Source: Neoceratodus forsteri (taxonomy: Eukaryota > Chordata > Ceratodontiformes > Ceratodontidae). From it: DNA of 64,000 nucleotides. Of this stretch, positions 42,075 through 53,632 are shown one piece after another. Each line of letters starts with the position of its first letter. Position 1 is the first letter of the stretch. The stretch covers positions 101,593,001 to 101,657,000 of the forward strand of contig JADMNL010000028.1 of NCBI GenBank assembly GCA_016271365.2. Direction: 5' to 3'. A program made the translations under genes and the position numbers. The notes under the pieces were generated by a model. It was not told the DNA's origin and did not search any database. It worked only from the letters and a program-made list of their open reading frames with translations.

Positions 42075-43357
42075 ATGTGCTGTGCTTTCCACTATGAGGA
42101 CCCATTTGTGTGTTCAATCAATACGGTACTAGCCTACCTCCTGTCTTTATCAGACTCCAGTCTGCAGTACTCATCCATTGAGGTGTACTTGGCAGCCATT
42201 TGGGCCTTTACACTCTTGTTGATGGAGGTACAGTGGTACAACTGGAAGTATCCGCGTACCTTCCTTAAGGTATTTTGCATGGCGTCCCCAATTCATAAAC
42301 TGATTCCACCCTGGGACCCTAATTTTATTCTTGAAAAATGTGCTGACTTTGGTTCCTGTGAGCCCGCAGCATCGCGAACTATGCTCTATGTGATATGGGC
42401 GACTCAATAAGGATGAGAGCAATAAGAAGCAGCAGCATTTGAGTGAATGGAAAAAGCGACCATACATTTGGCGTCATCACAACGGTGAGAAATGCTTTTC
42501 TGTAGGGAGTTTCGCCACATCCCCCCTTTGCCAGGGGCAAAGTCCCCTGCACCCCTTACTAAAATATCCAACTCCAAGGTCACAGCACTTTGGGGAGGGG
42601 GAAAGCATTTGCGCCATTTCAGTGATCACCCATACGTATGGTCGCCTGCTTTTTGTACCGCCAAATGTCGCTGTTCTTATTACTCTCACCCTTATTGATT
42701 CACTCAGATTAAGTGTGGATACTCAAAACCATGCTTCCATTTATGGAAGCACTTTTCCTGGTTACTATTATGTTGGCCTGAAGGATTTCCGAACTTCAGG
42801 CACTCGTGCAGGGGTCCCCTTACCCAAACATTCACACGGACAGGGTGGCTTTGCGTACTAATCCTCATTTTTTTTTTTTTTTACCAAACATGGTTTCTGA
42901 TTTCACGCTGAATCAGACCATAACCCTACCAGAGTATTATCCTGAGCATGCAACCAGGGGTGAGATATGGCTCCATATGCTTGATATACGTAGAGTGTTT
43001 CATTTCTATCTTGATTGCATTAAGGACTGCAGAAAGTCTTTGCAGCTTTTTGTTTCATTTGCCCCTTGGAGAGAGGGTGTACCTGTGACTAAGCAGTGCC
43101 TGTCCAAATGGCTGCCCAACTGTATTACTTTTTGTTATAGGAAGTACAGTAAGAAACTTCCTGGTGCTGTATGTGACCCCTCTACAAGGGGTAAGGCCAC
43201 CTCTGTCGCCTGTTTGCAGAATGTGTCTGCTGCTGACATTTGTGCTGCTGCCACATGGAGCACTGCGCATACTTTCTGTAAGCACTACAGTCTAGATATC
43301 ATCTCATGCAGATGTGCTAGCTTTGGTCTTGCAGTTCTGCAAGGCCTTCTGTCCTGA
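42075..43357 (+). pseudogene. DIRS 3 tyrosine recombinase
   Basis: The N-terminal domain reads VLAYLLSLSDSSLQYSSIEV then YLAAIWAFTLL (42,127-42,220), followed by IPPWDPNFILEKC (42,302-42,342). The catalytic Arg block is lost in a shifted stretch near 42,785. The C-terminal half is open for 183 codons (42,806-43,357): EYYPEH, LDIRRVFHFYLD, the HxxR position reading PSTRG near 43,180, and AAATWSTAHTFCKHYSLDI with the presumed Tyr near 43,292. The HxxR His is replaced by Pro, so the copy is probably inactive even apart from frame breaks. Confidence 0.8.
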
Positions 43358-43901
43358 TTTCAGATCGGACTTTGCCATCCTCCCTGGGTACTCTGTATTG
43401 CTTGGAAATCATTCCAAAGGTGTGGTCCAGTGGAGGAGCTGTCCTCAATGAAGATACAACAGTTGCCTACTGTATCAGTAGATTTCTTAGATAATCTCCT
43501 CCACTGGGCCACAGTGCCTCCACCCTCCTTCCCCCTGTCTGAGGTATAATCTGACTGGATGTTCCATCATTCTTTGCGGAAGGTATCCATATGGGTTTTA
43601 TATGTGTTATGTTTCCAGTACCATGCCTCTCCTTGTGTGCCTGGTACTTGTATGGTCTCCTGGTTCCTCATGGTACACGGCCTCTGAGCTCATCTCCGGT
43701 GGGGAACTAAGGAACAAGTGGACCACCAGCGTTTTGTAAAATTGCACCCGACACTGTCTGCGTCATCATGTGGAGTTTCAAGGGATCCTGAAGCCGGCGG
43801 TTTACAGTTCCAAAGGTGTGGCCTCATGGAGGAGATTCTCTTGAAGAGCTACTGTTGTGGTAAGTAACTGTTCTTTTTTTTATCCTAAGTGAATTGTTTT
43901 T

Positions 43902-44470
43902 TTTTTTTATTATTTTTTATGCCCCTCTGTCTCTCCAGCCACCCTCCTTCCCCTCAGGACTTCCAGGCACCTCTCAATCTCCCTTCTTCCCCAGCCCCAG
44001 CCACCTCCAAGAGCCTTGGTTTTACCCACCAGGCGGGGTCAGGGTAGGGGATGTACCCCTGAACATCTAGTTGTGTCAGGCGGTGCCATGCTGGGGAGGC
44101 AGGGACCCCGATATACCAGGATCCATCATTGTGGAGGTATTGGGGCTGTGCTTTTTCCTCATTCCAGTCCCCTGGGATGTCTCATGCAGTGATGTCAAGG
44201 TGTACCCGTGCATGCTATGGATGCATCTGCATGCCACCGTCCATGATGTCCCCCCACCTTATCCATCTCCATCCGCATACCACCTGTGATTACCCAGGTG
44301 GCAGTATTGTGCAGAGCACTGAACCCTCCTTCTCAGGAGGAGTGGAGCATCCTCTGGGATGCTCGAGCCTCCTCTTCTTCCCTCTGTCCAGCCTCCCGAT
44401 AACCCAAGCTTGTTCCCAAATGTGGATCGCCAGTGAACAGTAGCAGTACCACTGCACTGATGGGCTGGTC
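43902..44470 (-). mobile_element. tRNA-derived SINE, family A, long form
   Basis: T-run at 43,897-43,908, then TTTATGCCCCTCTGTCTCTC. The middle module GATATACCAGGATCCATCAT is also in the 18.2 kb copy. The minus-strand tRNA head lies at 44,415-44,470. Target duplication CCTAAGTGAATTGTTTTT (43,884-43,901) versus CCTTAAGTGATGTTTTT (44,471-44,487). Confidence 0.85.
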
Positions 44471-44806
44471 CCTTAAGTGATGTTTTTATATTTCCTATTA
44501 GTAGTCCAGGAAAGATGCCTACAGTATACAGCTCGTGATAAGAAAAACCCTGTATTCATTATAACTGTTGTATATTTTACTTACTGTACATCTCTTTCTA
44601 TTATCTTACAGACTACAGAAACAAAAGAAAAAAATTGGAAGATGGAATCTTTTTAATATCTGTATTTTTGTATATACTACTGTATTCAGTACAGTGAATG
44701 TCTCATGTTTTTATTATTATGTTTATTGATTTAAAGTAATTTTATCAGCACCATATCTCCACATCTCTTTCTTTTATTAAAGGAAATTTCAAGATTAAGT
44801 ATACAG

Positions 44807-45137
44807 CTTCATAGCCCATTACCTTAACCTTGTGACAGTCCTTCTAGCACAAAATATAATTTTAAGAATTTCCAGTGAGGGGGAAGGGCACGTAAACTGG
44901 GCCGTAGTGCTGGCCAGCCGATTGACATCCCTTCCCCATAGGCTTCAATGGGGTGTGCCCCCACGTTCTCCCTGGTTAGACGTCACAAAATGTCTGAGCT
45001 TGGGAACAGGGCAGGCAGACTGGGAAGTGGAAGGGATCAGCTGGCCAGCACTACAGCCCAATTTATGATCCTTTCCCTCCTTTGTTGAACATTCTTAAAG
45101 AAGGACTATCACAAGGTTAAGGTAACGGGCTATGAAG
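44807..45137. mobile_element. Foldback element, 331 bp
   Basis: The outer arms (44,807-44,845 and 45,099-45,137) are inverted with about 37 of 39 bases matching; ends CTTCATAGCCCATTACC and GGTAACGGGCTATGAAG. An inner pair ACTGGGCCGTAGTGCTGGCC and GGCCAGCACTACAGCCCA adds to the fold. No ORF; probably a MITE. Confidence 0.85.
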
Positions 45138-45705
45138 CCCAAAAGACTGAAGTATTACGTTTGAAATTTAGGTTGCTTAGTGAAGCTAAAAGCAGACTAG
45201 TAGGCGTGGCAAACACAGGAAAAGGTGAATTACCATATTTTGCTCCCTCTGGGGGACAGCAACTCAGTAGGAGGTGCACTGGGTGCAAACCTATGGAAAG
45301 TGTAGGGATGCAGAGTATTCCACAGCAGGATGTTTAAAAACTATTTGTAGAAAACATTCTGCTGAGAACTGTAGTTATTTTCCCTGTGCAACAAATGGCA
45401 TAGTATTGGGCAGATAACTTTTCTCAGAATGCTGCTTGTTTACGTAGCATGTGCACCCTCTTTAATTTCATTTGGATTAGCTCTTTAAATCAGTATTAAA
45501 TAAATTCTCCAGCAGAGGTGCCAACACTCTTGAGAAAGCCTTCAGCAGGAGATGAAACATCTTTAGATGTTACAAACAAGGCGATTTGAAGCACTTTGAA
45601 TCCATGTGACTATTCTCTAAGCCAGTGAGTGCAGGCCTTTTGTTTCTCCTCTTCTGTTTTTGGCTCCAAACATGACAGCATTCACTAGTGGCCCATTTGG
45701 GGGAC
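45138..45705. other. No gene seen
   Basis: Intronic spacer without recognisable features. Confidence 0.4.
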
Positions 45706-46056
45706 TTTTTTTTTTTTTTAACAGTTTTTCCCCTATTCTCTCTTTTTGTACCATGTCCTCGATCCCTGTAGGGACACCAGCATTGTGCCATAGTCTCTGA
45801 GCGTCAGCATGCGTTAGCATGCTCACGCGATATACAGCATGACATGTCCCTCCCTCCCTGTGTCCTGTGCACACCGTCACCTGTAATTCTACAGTTAGTA
45901 ATAGAGTAGCAGAACGTGCCCCCCCCCAGTGGAGAAGACTGTCCCCTGGGACGCTCAATCCTCCTACCCCAGCTGGCTCCGGAGAACCAAGGCTTGTTCC
46001 TAAACCCCGGTCGCCGGCATCATGAACAGCACCCCTACCACTGCACCAATGGGCCG
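45706..46056 (-). mobile_element. tRNA-derived SINE, family A, short form
   Basis: T-run at 45,706-45,719. The minus-strand head GCCGGCCCATTGGTGCAGTG then GTAGGGGTGCTG, and the B-box region GGGGTTTAGGAACAAGCC, lie at 45,985-46,056. Body CCAGTGGAGAAGACTGTCCC. No target duplication found. Confidence 0.8.
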
Positions 46057-48600
46057 GCAAGAGTGCAGTTTAATCAACCCACAATGTGCAGAATTGCCAA
46101 TGGTGCCTGTATTACGCACCTGAAGTTCTTCACTGATCATCTGGTTGGGTGCAAAAAAATAAGGCAGGTCTAAGTTCCAGGCATCCTGTGGCAGGCTCCA
46201 TAGCCCATTTGGAGGCCCAGTCAGCAACAGAGGCTGTCAAGAATCTTGAGGAGATACTGGAGATCAACCTCCTTAAAGGAGAATGGGTTCTTCAAGTCGA
46301 ACAACTGGACAAGAGAGAAACTTGGGAACTTCACTGCCAACATGTGCTTTCCTTGCAATCGTACCAGGTGACTTCCTCACCATCTTCGATTGCTCTAGTG
46401 GGGCAGAAGGAGGCCTCTCATTTTCTAAAGTCATCACTGTGCCAACATCATAAGTGTTCAAAGAAACAGAGGCACTCGTAGGGTAACAACCATCCCTGCT
46501 CAAGGGGTCCCTTGTGAACTCAGCATCAAGAGCCATCTCCACTTCGGTTGCCCTCTCCAAATGTTAGACCAAGGAAAGATGTGCATCAACAGCCTGCAGA
46601 CCATTCATTATGTTAGCTGGACAAGTGATGCCAGCTGGTCTGGCAGTCACATCAAACTTTGCAGTTATTCAGGAGTCTGGCCTGACCTGGGAATGCCAAG
46701 ATGGACCGACTCCTCTCAACATGACATCAGTGTAACTAATCCCTGACTCAATTCTTAAATGTCCCCAACTCTGGTCAACCTTAGTGCTGGTAGATCCACC
46801 ACCAATGAAGCCTCCATTGATCAGCCCAACTCCAGGGGTTTACCGATGGTATCAACTTTAGTTGGCCTGCCTCCCAAACTGCTGTTGCTCATGAATCCAG
46901 CTTGTGTTAGGACAGTGGGATCACCACAGAGTTGGCCTCCATATAAGAGGCATCTATCTTAATATCTTATTTGAGGCCTTGTTCTCAATCTTGATCCCAC
47001 TCAAGACACCAGCACTACAAGAGGGCCAGGGGGTCCTGTTCTCATCTTCCTCACTGGTCTCGTAACACTGGCATCAATACAGTTGACATTTTCTTGAGTT
47101 CCCAACCTGGTTACACTGGATGGTGGACCAGTGACAGCCCTAGTGTCCACACCTCCAATTATGCTGCTACTTGCTACAGAAGGCCTGGCTACTGCCCCAG
47201 TCTGCCGTCACTCACCACCACCACTTGTTACCCCAACACAGGTGTAGTTTGCCTTCACACCACCTATTTAAGTAATTCCTCCATACTTAAACCAGCATTG
47301 GCAGTACCAACCCAGACCCTGGGCAGATCCAAGGAGTTGCCCAATAGGGACTTGTCTGCGGTAGTCACTCCAACCAAGTGGGTTATCCACTCCCTGAGAG
47401 GCTACTCAGTCAAAAATTTCCTGCAACAGGATTCAGACAGTGACCAGAGTTAGTTTGGTCTTCTGCCCCAAGGTAGAGATCCCATGACTGGGATGTATGG
47501 CTCTATCTTTGGATGACTTGTCCTTTGCATCTCTCTAAACAGGATATATTTTGCCTGAACACCCCATTGGAGGTTGTGCAGAAGCCCACCTTATAACCTT
47601 TGGTGGAAATCTTGGACAAGGAAAGTTCCCACAGGGTCACCTTTCCCATCACTTATACCATTGTGCAGTCCATTCTCTGCTGGGGACAGCTGGCCTCATG
47701 TCATTCTCTCCCAGGCTGTTGGACAATAGATACATGGTTCCTCTGGAAGGGTTTACAGGGTTTTTGAATACCCCTTTGCAGATGTTCTTGTGGGGATGCA
47801 GTGTTCCGTAAAGTAAAGATGCAAGGAGAGCCCTTTATGTTTCTTGATAGGAACAGAAACATTCTGGTCGCACAGTCTAAGTAGCTGTGTCCTTTGGCAT
47901 TCGGTAGGCTAGTTACACTGCCTATATTGTTTAGGCCATCAGGGCCACAAGCTGTTTAAGAATCTTTTTATCCTGTGGACCCTCCTGTGAGATGACTGAC
48001 ATCGCCACCTCACTGACATCAGGGACATGGGCTTCCAGGTCACATAAAAACATCAGCTTTAGGTGGCCCTTGATTTGAGCGGTGGCAGCAGTGACTATAC
48101 CCCACTGACTATGTCTGTGTATTTCACTCTTCTCATGAGATTCAGCAAAAGATGTCAGGGCTCCATTTCACAGGGAAATACCTGTTCAGTCCTCAGGCTG
48201 AGAGCTATCTCACAAATATTGGCAAGTCCAATGTCATCCTTAATTCTATCATCTCAAGTTACGAAGGACAAGCTCCCCATGTCAGCAGAACCTGGGTTCT
48301 CTCACAACTCCTTACCTTGTTGACTGGCTTATCATGGACAGCTCTTTGCAGGACATGGAATAGTCCAAGGATCTGGTGGTTCAGACATTCCAGCTGATGG
48401 GATTTATTATAAATGTGGAAAATTCCAAGCCGATCCCAACAACAATAAATAGAGTTATGTTTCTCAGTTAATTAAGTTCACAACCACACTTGAGACAGTC
48501 TTTCACTTAGCATGCTTAGTCACTAGAACAGTTGTCAAGCCAGGGAAAAGTTGTGTGGGTTGTATGGATTTGAACTAATTACTAGTGGTAGAAAGTACAG
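46057..48600 (+). mobile_element. DIRS element 4, strongly decayed
   Basis: The 3' part is clearly DIRS RT: YLVDWLIMDSSLQDME, one stop, then SKDLVVQTFQLMGFIINVEN and SKPIPTT (48,315-48,460). The YLDD box has become YLVD, losing a catalytic Asp. Upstream sequence to 46,060 has long but shifting frames, rich in Ser and Pro, that could be gag; I could not confirm it. It ends against the terminal repeat of DIRS element 5. Confidence 0.55.
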
Positions 48601-48604
48601 TTAC

Positions 48605-48790
48605 GTAAAAACTTACCATAACAGTAGATCTTGAGGAGTGTCTCTTGCAGCAGATAATACTTTTGGGTATCCAACAGAGGTTGCTGTGGCTGACGCAGCT
48701 CTTCTAGCAGTTTTCACCAGGGACCACCCACGACATCAGCTTCTTGTTTCTATATAGTGTGGCTGTCCTGGTATCCTCAGTTCCCCCGCC
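48605..48790. repeat. Right terminal repeat of DIRS 5
   Basis: CAGTTACGTAAAAACTTACC then AACAGTAGATCTTGAGGAGT. Inverted relative to 58,465-58,645, and its outer 50 bases are also inverted relative to 48,905-48,955. This arrangement is the DIRS signature for circular-intermediate formation. Confidence 0.85.
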
Positions 48791-49084
48791 GGATTCAGCT
48801 CGCAAAGTGAGGACCGAGGGGAAGCCGAGGTACCAAAGGAGTCCCAACCCATAGTCACTGGACCAGTAGAGAAGGAGAGGGATGGCGGGTGGGAACAAAC
48901 CTACTGCAAGAGACACTCCTCAAAGATCTACTGTTACGGTAAGTTTTTACGTAACTGTACTATCGTTTACAGAGTGGTCTCTTGCAGTAGGTAATACTTT
49001 TGGGATGATTTCCAAGCAGTAATGCCCATGTGGGAGGACAGTTATGATGAGACCTTGTAGGACTGCACGGCCGAAGGCCATCCG

Positions 49085-50150
49085 ACGTCATGGGGCAATA
49101 TCCAGATTATAGTGCCTTGTGAATGTATGGATCATGGACCAGGTAGCTGCATTGCAGATATCTGAAATGGAGGCTCCTTTAAAGCAAGCCGCAGTGGTGG
49201 CCATAGCTCTAGTGGAGTGGGCTTGGACAGGTCCAGGTAAAGGCTTGTATTTTTTGTAACAAAATGAAATACAATGTGCCAACCAGGATGAAAGTGTACG
49301 TGTTGCAACCGGGAGGCCCTCATGACCTGAGGCAAAAGAGATGAACAGTTGCGACATCTTTCTAATCGCTTGTGCTCGATTATTTTGTAGCGTAGTATAC
49401 GGTGGACATCCAAAGTATATAGTAGATGTTCACCCTGATTGGAGTAGTCTGGATAGTAGACCGGAAGCTCCAGGGACTTATTTAAAGTATGTTGGGAGAC
49501 GACTTTAGGAAGGAAGGGTTGGTAAGAAAGACCACCCAGTCTTTGTGGAAAATCAAGTAAGGTTCCCTACACGTGAGGGCATGGAGCTTGGAAATACGTC
49601 GAGTGGAAGTGATAGCCACAAGAAATAGGGTTTTCCATGAAAGAAAATGGAGTTCACATGTGGCAGCTGGCTCAAAAGGCTGAAAGGTCAATTTTTCTAT
49701 CATATAATTGAGATCCCATGGAGGAGTGGGTCTTCTAACAGAAGGTTTAATATGTAACATTCCTTTCAAAAACATCTGAGCTAAATGATGTTGGTACAGT
49801 AACCTGCCATCCAGAAGCTCATGGAAAGTGGAGACAGTGGCCAAGTGGACTTTAATGGAAGAATAGCTTAGACCAGACTTAGACAGTGAGGCCAGGTAGT
49901 CCAGAACCTTCATCAGTGGACAAAAGTAAGGGTCCAAAGATCGACAGGCTGACCATATGGAAAAACGTTTCCATTGGAATTGTATGTTGCCTTGTTGCTG
50001 GTTTACAGGAGGCCAAGAGGATATTGGCAACAGGAGAGGACACTTGTAGGCGAGTTATGAAAGCGTCCTCAGCATGAAAGTGTAGAGCTTTCAGGTTGGG
50101 ATGAAGGAGAGATCCGTGACACTGAGCCAGGAGGTCTGGTCTGATTGGCA
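49085..50150 (-). pseudogene. DIRS 5 tyrosine recombinase
   Basis: From the N-terminus: LKALHFHAEDAFI, WKRFSIWSACRSLDP, LDYLASLSKSGLSYSSIKV and HLATVSTFHELL (about 49,800-49,980). SVRRPTPPWDLNYMIEKL (49,690-49,745) follows, and then the catalytic block VAITSTRRISKLHAL (about 49,575-49,620). After a frame change near 49,480 come LFISFASGHEGLP, the HxxR box AHSTRA near 49,210, and AATWSMIHTFTRHYNLDI with the presumed nucleophile Tyr near 49,105. All catalytic positions I can judge (R, H, R, Y) are kept. A few frame breaks remain. It would integrate and circularise element DNA. Confidence 0.85.
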
Positions 50151-50199
50151 ACAGAACGGGATCCTGTACTGACAGTTGTAGGAGTTGGGGAAATCACGT

Positions 50200-50760
50200 C
50201 TCACGAGGCCACACTGGGGCTGTGAGAATCATCGTGGCCAGTTCTATCTGTAGTTTCAGTAGAGTCCATTGCAGGAGAGGGATGGGGGGAAGCATATAAG
50301 AAGAGACCTGTCCAGGGTTGGGACAGTGCATCTATAGATTGTCCCTTTCTGTTTGGGATAATGGAAAAATACCTGGGAAATCGGTAATTCTCTGGGAAGG
50401 CAAACAGATCCATCTGTGGAGTGCCCCATAAGTTGAAGATTTCTTGGAGCACTTGCTCGTGAAGTGTCCATTCGTGAGTTGTGGACTGGCGACTAAGCCG
50501 GTTGGTTAACTGGTTGCAATGTCCTGGTAAATGGACAGCTATTAGCAGCAATTGTTGCCATATGGCTTCTTGCCAAACTGCAAAGGTCTCTCTGCATAGG
50601 GTGCGAGACTTCGTACCACCTTGCTCGTTGAGGTAGAACACTACTGTATTGTTGTCTGATTGGATCAGTAACAATCCTGTCTTGAGGTAGGGCCGGAATG
50701 CCTGGAGGGCGAGATGGACCGCTCTCATCTCTATAAGACTGATATCAGACAGATGGGGAG
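50200..50760 (-). pseudogene. DIRS 5 RNase H
   Basis: A long open frame (175 codons, 50,201-50,728) reads LIQSDNNTVVFYLNEQGGTK (about 50,608-50,670), the DN.T motif with an active-site Asp. VHLPGHCNQLTNRLSRQ (about 50,480-50,530) has T-N where active copies have A-D. HEWTLHEQ and LWGTPQMDLFAFPENY follow as the linker. The loss of the last Asp (LADR to LTNR) would weaken or abolish RNase H activity. Confidence 0.8.
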
Positions 50761-51059
50761 AAGCGGGCTATTGGCGCTGGGTCTGATAAGGACCGAAGTG
50801 CGCTCCCCAGCCCTGTAGGGAAGCATCTGTGGTCAACGTTTGCAGGGGAGAGAGGACTGGAAAGGCATTCCTTGATTCTGATTGTCCACCATGTCAAGAA
50901 AGACTTCCGAGAGGGAGTGACCCTGATTTTGTCTTCGAACTGTTCTGTTTTATGGGACCATTGATTCTGAAGGGTCCATTGGACAGTCTCATGGAGACGG
51001 GTGACGCCACCATAGGGATGGCAGCAGACATGAATCCAGAAGGCAGCAGCATTTGTCTG

Positions 51060-51960
51060 GCTGTGACTATTTCTGAGCCTGTATATCTAATGCCAGAGCT
51101 ATAAATGTGTCCTGCTGAGCAGGCGGGAGATAAGCCCTGGTTGTAACTGTATCTAGAACAGCTCCAATGTACTGGAGAGACTGTGTCAGATTTGGACTGG
51201 ACTTTGGCCAACTGACAGTGTTTCCCAGATCTGCGAACAGTTTCAAGGTAGCATCTAGAGAGGCAAGCAGAGCTACTTTGGAGTCTGCTTTTATTAGCCT
51301 ATCGTCTAGATATGGAAAGATGAAGTGCCCTTCTTTCAGTAAGGCTGCTGCTACCACCGCTAAGCACTTGGTGAACACTCTGGGGGCTGATGAGGAGGCG
51401 AAGAAGTGTTGAAATTGGTAATTTGACCCAGTAGTGGAGCGCCAAAAATCTGTGGTGGGCAGGGTGGATGGGAATATGAAGGTAGGTATCCTTTATGTCT
51501 AGGGTGCAAAGCCAATCGCCCTGTTTTAGGATTGGCATGATGGCAGGTAGGGTGATCATGCAGAAATGCTTGTACTGAATGTAAAGATTCAGTTGTCTGA
51601 GATTCAGAATTGGTCTGAGGCCTCCCATACGCTTGGTACCTAAAAAGAAATGGGAATAACATCCCATTTAATGTTCCAGAAGGGCACGGACAACGGCCTG
51701 TTTGGTCAAGAGGCCATCAATTCCTCCTGTAAGATGGTATATGATCTGGAGGATAATGACTCTTTGTGGAGGGCAAGGCGTGGGGTGGAGAGAAACTCCA
51801 GAGTATGACCCTTCTGTATAATCTAAGTACCCAACTGTCAGAAGTGATCATTTGCCAGGCCTCCAGATGGAGGGCAAAATTACCCCCCACAGCCTCTGAG
51901 GCCTGGTCGAGGAGGCAGGGGGAAAATCCTAGTGGGTCACTGGGAGGCAGGCTGCGCAGC
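51060..51960 (-). pseudogene. DIRS 5 reverse transcriptase
   Basis: The start reads VGGNFALHLEAWQMITSDSW then VLRLYRR (about 51,825-51,900), the usual block before DIRS RTs. GGLRPILNLRQLNLYIQYKH, TLPAIMPILKQGDWLCTLDI and KDTYLHIPIHPAHHRFL (51,440-51,630) follow, then after a frame change FTKCLAVVAA and the catalytic box FPYLDDRLIKAD (about 51,275-51,318). YLDD is intact, unlike DIRS 2 and 4. Frame breaks near 51,380 and 51,665 prevent translation. Copies element RNA into DNA. Confidence 0.85.
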
Positions 51961-52276
51961 TTCACCTGAAGGGCAGAAGCGGGTACCCTGGGTGGTAGAG
52001 GTGTTGCCTCTGGTGTATTGAGCACAACCTCTGAAGCCGCCTTTATTATTACCTCTGTATCTTCCACCTCTTTTGGAATAAGAGGAGTGTTGAGTACAGT
52101 AGGCTGTAGCTGGAGTATGATACATGCCATGTACCGTATGGAGGGTTCTGCCTGATGCCTGTAAATCATCCAGTAGAGTTTGAGTACCTGGCCCGAACAG
52201 CTTGGACCTGTTAAAGGGGGCATTAATTACTTTTGTATATCGGGTGCAAAGCCTGAAACGCAAAGCCAGGCATAGC
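51937..52276 (-). pseudogene. DIRS 5 gag, C-terminal part (after the LINE)
   Basis: The minus reading AWLCVSGFAPDIQK, in another frame FNRSKLFGPGTQTLLDDL, then RGGRYRGNNKGGFRG is the gag C-terminus with an RG-rich RNA-binding tail. AWLC joins RRHA at 56,604, across the LINE, restoring the gag block 'LRR.AWLR.SGF'. Confidence 0.8.
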
Positions 52277-52682
52277 TTGGCAGAAGACACCAGGAGAAAG
52301 GACTGCTGTGTGACTGAACTTCTGCTGGGACTATATTGCTCTCCTTCCGTCTCCGTCCCACCCCCCACCCAAAGCTAGTTCTATTTTTATAGGCACAGGA
52401 TCTGACTGACAACAGGAACTTCCTGTTTAGGGGCAGGAAGTGAGTGATCACAGAACCACCAAGGACCCACCATCCTAGAAGGGCAAGAGTAGCCTCCGCC
52501 CCCTCTAGCTGCTGGAGGTCCGCCTCTGAGCAAGTAAGTGGTCTACTGAGAAATATAGGATATTCTTGTCTCAGAAAAGGACAATTAGGAGCTTAAAGGG
52601 CACACAGGCAGAAAGTAAGGAAAGAGAGAAAAAACAGAGGAAAGAGTAGGATTGCAAACAGTTAAGGGCCAGAAATAAGACA

Positions 52683-53580
52683 TGATTGGAGTGGTGCAGT
52701 GCAGTGGCTGTGGAGCAGCAGTCTTCGGGAGATGTTCTGGAGGATGCGGTGTTGTCCCATCTGCAGGCACCTCTCTGGGCTGAGGAGGAGGTTGCTTATC
52801 TCCAGGCTGAGTTGGCCAGGATTTGTGGGACCTCCTCTTCCATCCAGGGACCACCAGTGCCACTGCCGCTGCCTCAGAGGTTGCCAAGAAAGAGGAGCGG
52901 TTGGACCACAGTGGGCTCAGGGAGGGTGAGGGTGGTGGAATAGAGGCACATCCTCCAGTTGTACCTCTCCACACCCTATGCCATTCTGGCAAAGTGTGGT
53001 TCTCCATGGAGGCACCCACAGTGGAGACCAAGGAGGATGTTGGGAACCTCCACAAAGGAGACCCACAGGAGGGTGGCAGGGAAGAAAACAACTCCTGGTG
53101 GGGGACTCCATTGTTAGGAAGGTAGAACTGGGGAGGAAGGGAGAGGAGGTGGGCAGCCTGCCTGGCGCCATGGCTTGAGGGACAGGGGCGAATCCTCAGG
53201 ATTGCCGGAGCAGCTGCACAGGAGGGAGCTGGATGTCATTGTCCACCTAGGGACAAATGACCTGAGCTAAGAAAGGGATGAGAAGTGCAGGAAGAGTTTG
53301 TGGAATTGGGAGGGGCCTTAGTCAAGTAGCACGCATGGTAACCTTCTCGGAGGTGCTACCCATCTATGGCATAGGAGAGGCTAGGGTGTTCCGCACCATG
53401 GGATTCAATCAGTGGTTGAAAAACTGGTGTGGAGCTCAGGGATTTGGCTTCATTGGGGACTGGGGGTCCACCTGGAGTGATGCAAGCCTATACTGGCATG
53501 ATGGGCTGCATCTGTCCGGGAGGGGAACCAGGATCCTAGGTGATAGGTTTAAATGCTTCATTGGCAAGCTTTTAAACTAG
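52683..53580 (+). pseudogene. LINE 6 ORF1 with SGNH/esterase domain
   Basis: The coding blocks lie in several frames: LLVGDSIVRKVELG (about 53,094-53,135; GDS, catalytic Ser), DVIVHLGTNDLS (about 53,234-53,270; GTND) and DGLHLSGRGTRILGDRF (about 53,500-53,550; D-x-x-H). FIGKLLN and a stop at 53,580 complete it. The last 100 codons (53,278-53,580) are open. The N-terminal part may hold a coiled or Cys-rich region, but it is too shifted to read. All SGNH signature residues are present. The role in retrotransposition of CR1-group ORF1 esterases is not settled. Confidence 0.8.
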
Positions 53581-53632
53581 CCAAGGGGGAGGCACTGGAA
53601 AGGAGCAGGAAAATCCTAGCCCCCAAATAATC

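Larger units (their letters stand above)
41480..43885 (+). mobile_element. DIRS element 3, 5'-truncated
   Basis: It starts within RNase H (TAVFLPAVQNIFTDRI, 41,500), runs through the RNase H-YR linker and the recombinase, and ends with an internal complementary region (about 43,420-43,510) and a right terminal repeat (about 43,800-43,870). AGTGGAGGAGCTGTCCTC and ATAATCTCCTCCACTGG are inverted within the former. A family A SINE abuts the 3' end. Confidence 0.8.

Noticed and set aside
46057..47990. Clear gag gene of DIRS 4
   Set aside because: Frames are long but shift constantly and none of the gag landmarks (Cys-His cluster, LRR.AWLR block) could be confirmed; only the RT end is certain.
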